A stretch of 9,945 nt of DNA from DATKCN01 sp035513175 (GTDB lineage: Bacteria > Chloroflexota > Chloroflexia > Thermomicrobiales > CFX8): the NCBI GenBank assembly GCA_035513175.1, contig DATKCN010000383.1, positions 1 to 9,945 of the forward strand, written 5' to 3'. Each line of letters opens with the position of its first letter. Position 1 is the first letter of the stretch. A program made the position numbers and the translations under genes. The notes beneath the pieces are model-generated. The model was not told the DNA's origin and did no database searches. It saw only the letters and a list, made by a program, of their open reading frames with translations. This document shows, piece by piece, positions 7,176 through 9,945 of the stretch.

Positions 7176-7183
7176 AGGAGGGG
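7176..7183 (+). promoter_or_regulatory. Ribosome binding site deciding the start of the small membrane protein
   Basis: AGGAGGGG is a strong Shine-Dalgarno sequence. It lies 6 nt before the GTG at 7190 and 9 nt before the ATG at 7193. It argues for a start here and against the in-frame GTG at 7097 or ATG at 7136. Confidence 0.75.
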
Positions 7184-7189
7184 ACTCTC

Positions 7190-7462
7190 GTGATGAATCG
7201 GCTTCCGCTGGCAATCGTGCTGCCGCTTGCTGCTGCCATTGCCGTTGGAATCATCGGCATTTCGTTCGGCGTGACCTTCCTGCAGCTCGACGCGCAATGG
7301 GGTCACAACGCCCCGCTGTTCGTGGCGACGGGCATAACGGCGCTGATCATGTTCGGCGCGGGCATGCTGCACGTGCGAGCCACGAAGCAGGAGGCCGCTC
7401 TGGTCGATCCCGGCGATCCGTCCGACAACGGCTCGGAGGATCCGACTCTCGCGCGCCATTAG
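7190..7462 (+). CDS. Small two-helix membrane protein, function unknown
   Basis: This is a 90-residue protein if translation begins at the GTG at 7190 (89 from the adjacent ATG at 7193). Two hydrophobic segments, about 5-30 and 41-62, are joined by a short QLDAQWGHNAP loop. A hydrophilic, Asp/Pro/Glu-rich tail follows (66-90). By the positive-inside rule R4 and then H61, R63 and K66 suggest both ends are cytoplasmic, with the loop outside. I do not recognise a family. The strong Shine-Dalgarno at 7176-7183 selects the start. The TAG stop (7460-7462) is in the same frame as the next gene, whose GTG comes only 12 nt later. The flexible tail could thus be the linker of a longer protein interrupted by an amber codon. 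Confidence 0.68.
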   Translation: MMNRLPLAIVLPLAAAIAVGIIGISFGVTFLQLDAQWGHNAPLFVATGITALIMFGAGMLHVRATKQEAALVDPGDPSDNGSEDPTLARH

Positions 7463-7474
7463 CCTGTCGATCCG

Positions 7475-7909
7475 GTGAGCGGCGCGTTGCACGGCGGGCG
7501 GCTCCACGATCTCGCACGGCAGTTCCGGGACTACCTCGCGCAGCAGACGAACGTCGATCTCGTCGCCATTGACGCCGTTGCTGCGCCAGGCGGTCCCGCT
7601 GCGTTGCGGACCGCGCTGGAGCGTCTCGACGCCGCGTTGGGCCAGCTCGCCGATCTGCAGTCCGTTTACTCCGACAGCCCGACCGGCTCTCTGGAGCCGT
7701 TGCTTTTCCCGGTCGCAGCGCTGACTGGCGAGTACATGCGCGCGGCGTTTGGCGGGCAATGGCAGACGCCTGACGACGCGCTCCCCGGAGAGGACGCCCT
7801 GCTCATTGTCATTGGCGACCAGCCGCCGGTCGACCTGCTTCCCATCGTCCGCGCCTCCTTGCTGGCCGCTGGGCCGAACCTCGCGGGGATCGTGGGCGGG
7901 GGGACCTAA
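7475..7909 (+). CDS. Hypothetical protein, 144 residues, same frame as the preceding gene
   Basis: I do not recognise this protein with confidence. It is soluble-looking, with a helical N-terminal half (LHDLARQFRDYLAQQ at 10-24; LRTALERLDAALGQLADLQ at 44-62). The segment FPVAALTGEYMRAAFGGQW (78-96) loosely recalls proteins with a YxGE...GGxW motif seen in several uncharacterised families. The end is Gly-rich (GIVGGGT), because the coding DNA runs into a G tract facing the C tract of the repeat. The only early start is the GTG at 7475, with no Shine-Dalgarno, so translation would depend on coupling to the preceding gene, on readthrough of the in-frame TAG 12 nt upstream, or on an unseen sequence error. 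Codon pattern (GC-rich third positions) agrees with the neighbours. It converges on prs across the repeat at 7910-8030. Confidence 0.6.
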   Translation: MSGALHGGRLHDLARQFRDYLAQQTNVDLVAIDAVAAPGGPAALRTALERLDAALGQLADLQSVYSDSPTGSLEPLLFPVAALTGEYMRAAFGGQWQTPDDALPGEDALLIVIGDQPPVDLLPIVRASLLAAGPNLAGIVGGGT

Positions 7910-7917
7910 CCCCCCGG

Positions 7918-7942
7918 CCCCCTTCCCCGCGGGGGAAGGGGG
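7918..7942 (+). terminator. Hairpin B of repeat copy 2, 3' end of the hypothetical gene
   Basis: A perfect 11-bp stem with a GCG loop begins 8 nt after the TAA at 7907-7909. It is very stable but followed by AGATTGTG rather than a T run. Termination without a U tract or mRNA 3'-end protection is plausible. Confidence 0.45.
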
Positions 7943-7989
7943 AGATTGTGGATAAAGATTGGAGTTGGCGGCGCAACCACCCCACCCAC

Positions 7990-8017
7990 AAAAGCCCCTC
8001 TCCTCGCAGGGGAGGGG
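7990..8017 (-). terminator. Intrinsic terminator of the rnc-prs cluster
   Basis: On the reverse strand the stem CCCCTCCCC/GGAGAGGGG (8009-8017 with 7995-8003, one C-A mismatch, T-A closing a GCG loop) is followed by CTTTTGTGG, the T run being 7990-7993. It starts 13 nt past the prs TGA. The T run is short, so efficiency is uncertain. Confidence 0.6.
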
Positions 8018-8030
8018 TTTGGGGAGGGGC

Positions 8031-9008
8031 TCAGCGCAACGACGTCACCCGGTCTACCGCGCGATAGGTCAGCGACACACTGGCGCCGGTGTGGATGCGC
8101 TGCATCGTCTCGCCCACCAGTTGCCCGACCGATAGCACGGTCAGCTTGTCGATGCGCTTGGCGGCTGGAATGGCGATCGTGTTGGTGACGACGACCTCCT
8201 TCAGCGGCGACGCCTGCAAGCGCTCGATCGCCGGGCCGCTGAGCACGGCGTGAGTGCTGCAGGCGTAGACTTCCGTGGCGCCGTTCTCCACGCAGACGCG
8301 CGCCGCCTGCGTGATCGATCCGGCCGTATCGATTTCGTCGTCCACCAGGATAGCGGGCGAACCTTTGACCGAGCCGATCAGGTTCAGCACCTCGCTCCTG
8401 TCCCGGTTCCCGACGCGCCGCTTTTCGATCACGGCCAGACTGGCGTCGACCTCCTCGGCGAAGTTGCGGGCCCGCTTGGTGTTGCCAAGGTCCGGCGACA
8501 CGACGACGGGGTTGTGCAGCCGCTTCTCGACGAAGTAGCGCGACAGGATGTTCATGGCCGTCATCTCGTCTACCGGGATGTTGAAGAAGCCCTGAATCTG
8601 CCCGGCGTGCAGGTCCACTGTCAATACGCGGTCGGCCCCGGCGACGGTGATCATGTCTGCCAGCAGCCGCGCCGTGATCGGCACGCGGGGCTGGTCCTTC
8701 TTGTCGGTGCGGCCGTAGGCGTAGTAGGGGATGACCGCCGTGATGCGCCCGGCGGACGAGCGCTTCAGCGCGTCGATCAGGATCAGCATCTCCATGATCG
8801 AGTCGGACACCGGGGACGAGAGGGATTGCACGACAAACACGTCGTTCTCGCGCACGCTCTCGCCGATGCGGATGAAGATGTTCTCGTTGGAGAACTTGTT
8901 GATGTCAAGCCTGCCCTGCGGAACGTCGATGTACTCGCAGATTTCCCGGGTCAGCTCCGGGTTCGAGTTGCCGCCGAAGATGGTGATCTGGTCATACAGC
9001 CCGGCCAT
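8031..9008 (-). CDS. prs: Ribose-phosphate pyrophosphokinase (PRPP synthetase)
   Basis: This 325-residue cytosolic enzyme makes 5-phosphoribosyl 1-pyrophosphate from ribose 5-phosphate and ATP, for purine, pyrimidine, NAD, His and Trp synthesis. It starts with FGGNSNPELTREICEYIDVPQG (11-32), typical of Prs, then FSNENIFIRI (39-48). The synthetase signature DLHAGQIQGFFNIPVD (132-147) carries the catalytic-loop H134. VVVSPDLGNTKRAR follows at 168-181, the flexible loop EKRRVGN at 195-201 and the PRPP-binding loop VDDEIDTAGS at 222-231. Two motifs differ from the common bacterial form: GRTDKK (99-104) where ARQDRK-type sequence is usual, and DLGNTKRAR (173-181) where DxGGVxRAR is usual. The length is about ten residues over the usual 315, mainly at the C-terminus. 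The start overlaps the rnc end by 17 nt and the only upstream Shine-Dalgarno-like AAGGG is 13 nt away, so translational coupling to rnc is likely. A terminator hairpin follows. Confidence 0.96.
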   Translation of the reverse strand: MAGLYDQITIFGGNSNPELTREICEYIDVPQGRLDINKFSNENIFIRIGESVRENDVFVVQSLSSPVSDSIMEMLILIDALKRSSAGRITAVIPYYAYGRTDKKDQPRVPITARLLADMITVAGADRVLTVDLHAGQIQGFFNIPVDEMTAMNILSRYFVEKRLHNPVVVSPDLGNTKRARNFAEEVDASLAVIEKRRVGNRDRSEVLNLIGSVKGSPAILVDDEIDTAGSITQAARVCVENGATEVYACSTHAVLSGPAIERLQASPLKEVVVTNTIAIPAAKRIDKLTVLSVGQLVGETMQRIHTGASVSLTYRAVDRVTSLR

Positions 9009-9804
9009 CGGTATCGACGATCCCTTCTAGCGCCAGACGCTCCAACGCGTCCCGCGCCGCTTCCTGTTCGGCGGCGCGCTTGCTGGCGCCGCTGCCGGTC
9101 CCGATCTGCTGGCCGCGCAAGACGGCCTCGACGACGAAGTGGCGGTCATGGGCCGGACCGCTCGTACTGACCGTGCGATACCCCGGAGTCACCCTTTCCC
9201 GATCCTGGATCATCTCCTGCAGGCGTCCCTTGTAATTCGCCGGCTCGCTGGTGTCAATCAGCTCGTCGGCGTCCTCGTCCAGCAGGCGGCGCATGAAGCG
9301 TCGTGCCGCGCGGATGCCCCGATCGAGGTAGATCGCCGCCAGCACCGCCTCGAACGTGCCTGCCAGCACTCGCTGCCGGACTTCACCTGTCGCGCTCAGC
9401 TCGCCCCGCGCCAGATAGGTCAGCTCCTCCAGCCTGAAGCGCGAGCCCCAGGCCGCCAGCGTCTCGGTGCGCACCAGCGCAACACGGCGCGAGGTCAGCG
9501 CGCCTTCCGTGGCGTCGGGAAAGCGAGCGTAGACGAATTCGGCGCAGATCAGCCCCAGCAGCGCGTCCCCAAGAAACTCCAGCCGCTCGTTCGACTGGCC
9601 GATGGCATCGGCTCCATCGACGCCCATCTCATTGAGGTGTGACTTGTGAACCAGAGCCACGCGCAGCAGCGACGGGTCCCGGAAGGTGACTCCGAGCGCA
9701 TTCATCGCCCGTTGCAGACGCTCATCCACGCCGGAATCGCTCGCAGCGACTGTGACCGGGGCGTTCAGCGTATCAATCCCGTCGTTCGGCGTTCCGCGTG
9801 GCAT
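8992..9804 (-). CDS. rnc: Ribonuclease III
   Basis: This 270-residue double-strand-specific endoribonuclease would process rRNA precursors and structured mRNA. The nuclease domain (about 27-175) has the signature NERLEFLGD (72-80) with E73, E76 and D80. The second half of the active site is VLAGTFEAVLAAIYLD (146-161). E152 matches E. coli E117, but the position of E. coli D114 is Gly149. A C-terminal dsRNA-binding domain follows (about 189-258, NYKGRLQEMIQ to GTGSGASKRAAEQEAA). The ATG at 9802-9804 gives about 25 extra N-terminal residues and is preceded by a weak AGAGG only 3 nt away. GTG at codon 26 (9727-9729) would give a family-typical length and is a possible alternative. The stop overlaps prs by 17 nt in another frame. 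The gene lies 45 nt after another leftward gene. Confidence 0.95.
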   Translation of the reverse strand: MPRGTPNDGIDTLNAPVTVAASDSGVDERLQRAMNALGVTFRDPSLLRVALVHKSHLNEMGVDGADAIGQSNERLEFLGDALLGLICAEFVYARFPDATEGALTSRRVALVRTETLAAWGSRFRLEELTYLARGELSATGEVRQRVLAGTFEAVLAAIYLDRGIRAARRFMRRLLDEDADELIDTSEPANYKGRLQEMIQDRERVTPGYRTVSTSGPAHDRHFVVEAVLRGQQIGTGSGASKRAAEQEAARDALERLALEGIVDTDGRAV

Positions 9805-9849
9805 GGGCCTCTATCTACGAGCTTCAGCACGGAGCGCCGTCTCGGGACG

Positions 9850-9945
9850 CTATGGGCTCAGGACGCTGTTGAGATCGACACGCGCCTCACGGGCGACGCG
9901 TGTCAGCGCTTCCCAGTCGATCGAGATGGTATAGATGTAGCGGTG
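9850..9945 (-). CDS. C-terminal end of an unidentified leftward gene (partial)
   Basis: The window edge carries the last 31 codons of a reading frame ending in TAG (9850-9852). The residues run from HRYIYTISIDWEALTRVARE to the C-terminus VDLNSVLSP. The frame is open to the edge and its codon use resembles the neighbours. It reads in the same direction as rnc, 45 nt upstream, consistent with one transcription unit. The fragment is too short for me to assign a family. A chance open frame is possible given its length. Confidence 0.5.
   Translation of the reverse strand, partial: HRYIYTISIDWEALTRVAREARVDLNSVLSP

Larger units (their letters stand above)
7910..8030 (-). repeat. Bipartite palindromic intergenic repeat, copy 2
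   Basis: This is the inverted counterpart of 7-115. It exactly fills the gap between the convergent stops of the 144-residue protein (TAA, 7907-7909) and prs (TGA, 8031-8033). Hairpin A pairs 7995-8003 with 8009-8017 and hairpin B pairs 7918-7928 with 7932-7942. The central stretch keeps a degenerate GTTG...CAAC palindrome (7964-7977). Compared with copy 1, the loop-closing pair of hairpin A changes from G-C to T-A and the innermost pair of hairpin B from T-A to C-G. Both are compensatory. The 121-nt length against 109 in copy 1 is mostly spacer difference. Confidence 0.8.

Noticed and set aside
7097..7189. Longer start (GTG at 7097) for the small membrane protein
   Set aside because: The strong AGGAGGGG at 7176-7183 points to GTG 7190 or ATG 7193, and the extension would run through the 7115-7131 hairpin.
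8250..9170. A 306-codon + strand frame across prs and the rnc end
   Set aside because: It spans two clear genes in antisense and shows only an Asp/Val/Arg-rich shadow composition.

Overview
The window is GC-rich DNA (roughly two thirds G+C by eye) from a bacterium. The best guess is a Chloroflexota lineage of the Thermomicrobia/Sphaerobacter kind. The grounds are the Prs sequence variant, a fused indolepyruvate:ferredoxin-type oxidoreductase, an F420-type luciferase-like oxidoreductase and abundant G/C-rich hairpin repeats in intergenic gaps. This placement is inferred from family resemblance and was not tested. No tRNA, rRNA, CRISPR array, transposase or phage gene is visible.

Layout. Positions 7-115 hold a bipartite palindromic repeat. 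From 116 to 6007 three genes read leftward: a 1169-residue fused 2-oxoacid (indolepyruvate-type) ferredoxin oxidoreductase, an alpha-methylacyl-CoA racemase-type family III CoA-transferase homologue, and an arginine deiminase/amidinotransferase-superfamily enzyme. The last two are separated by only 15 nt. The 210-nt gap between the first two carries two tandem copies of a degenerate 54-nt hairpin repeat. Divergently at 6121-7086 lies a luciferase-like, probably F420-dependent, oxidoreductase. It is followed by a small two-helix membrane protein (7190-7462) and an unrecognised 144-residue protein (7475-7909), which lies in the same frame just past the first protein's amber stop. Positions 7910-8030 hold a second copy of the bipartite repeat in opposite orientation. 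It separates this rightward block from the leftward housekeeping cluster of an unidentified partial gene, rnc (RNase III) and prs (PRPP synthetase), where rnc and prs overlap by 17 nt.

How the genes may work together. The oxidoreductase converts 2-oxo acids from transaminated amino acids to acyl-CoA thioesters. The racemase-type enzyme would epimerise 2-methyl-branched acyl-CoAs. The third enzyme acts on a guanidino compound such as arginine or a methylated arginine. An amino-acid catabolic cluster is a reasonable inference, but the substrates cannot be read from sequence. The rnc-prs pair is a housekeeping cluster for RNA processing and nucleotide precursor supply.

The most unusual signals are listed here. 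(1) The two copies of the bipartite repeat show compensatory base changes, and their ends abut stop codons of convergent genes. (2) The tandem REP-like units include one that supplies the stop codon of the oxidoreductase. (3) RNase III has Gly in place of one metal-ligand Asp. (4) An in-frame amber codon lies between the membrane protein and the gene after it.
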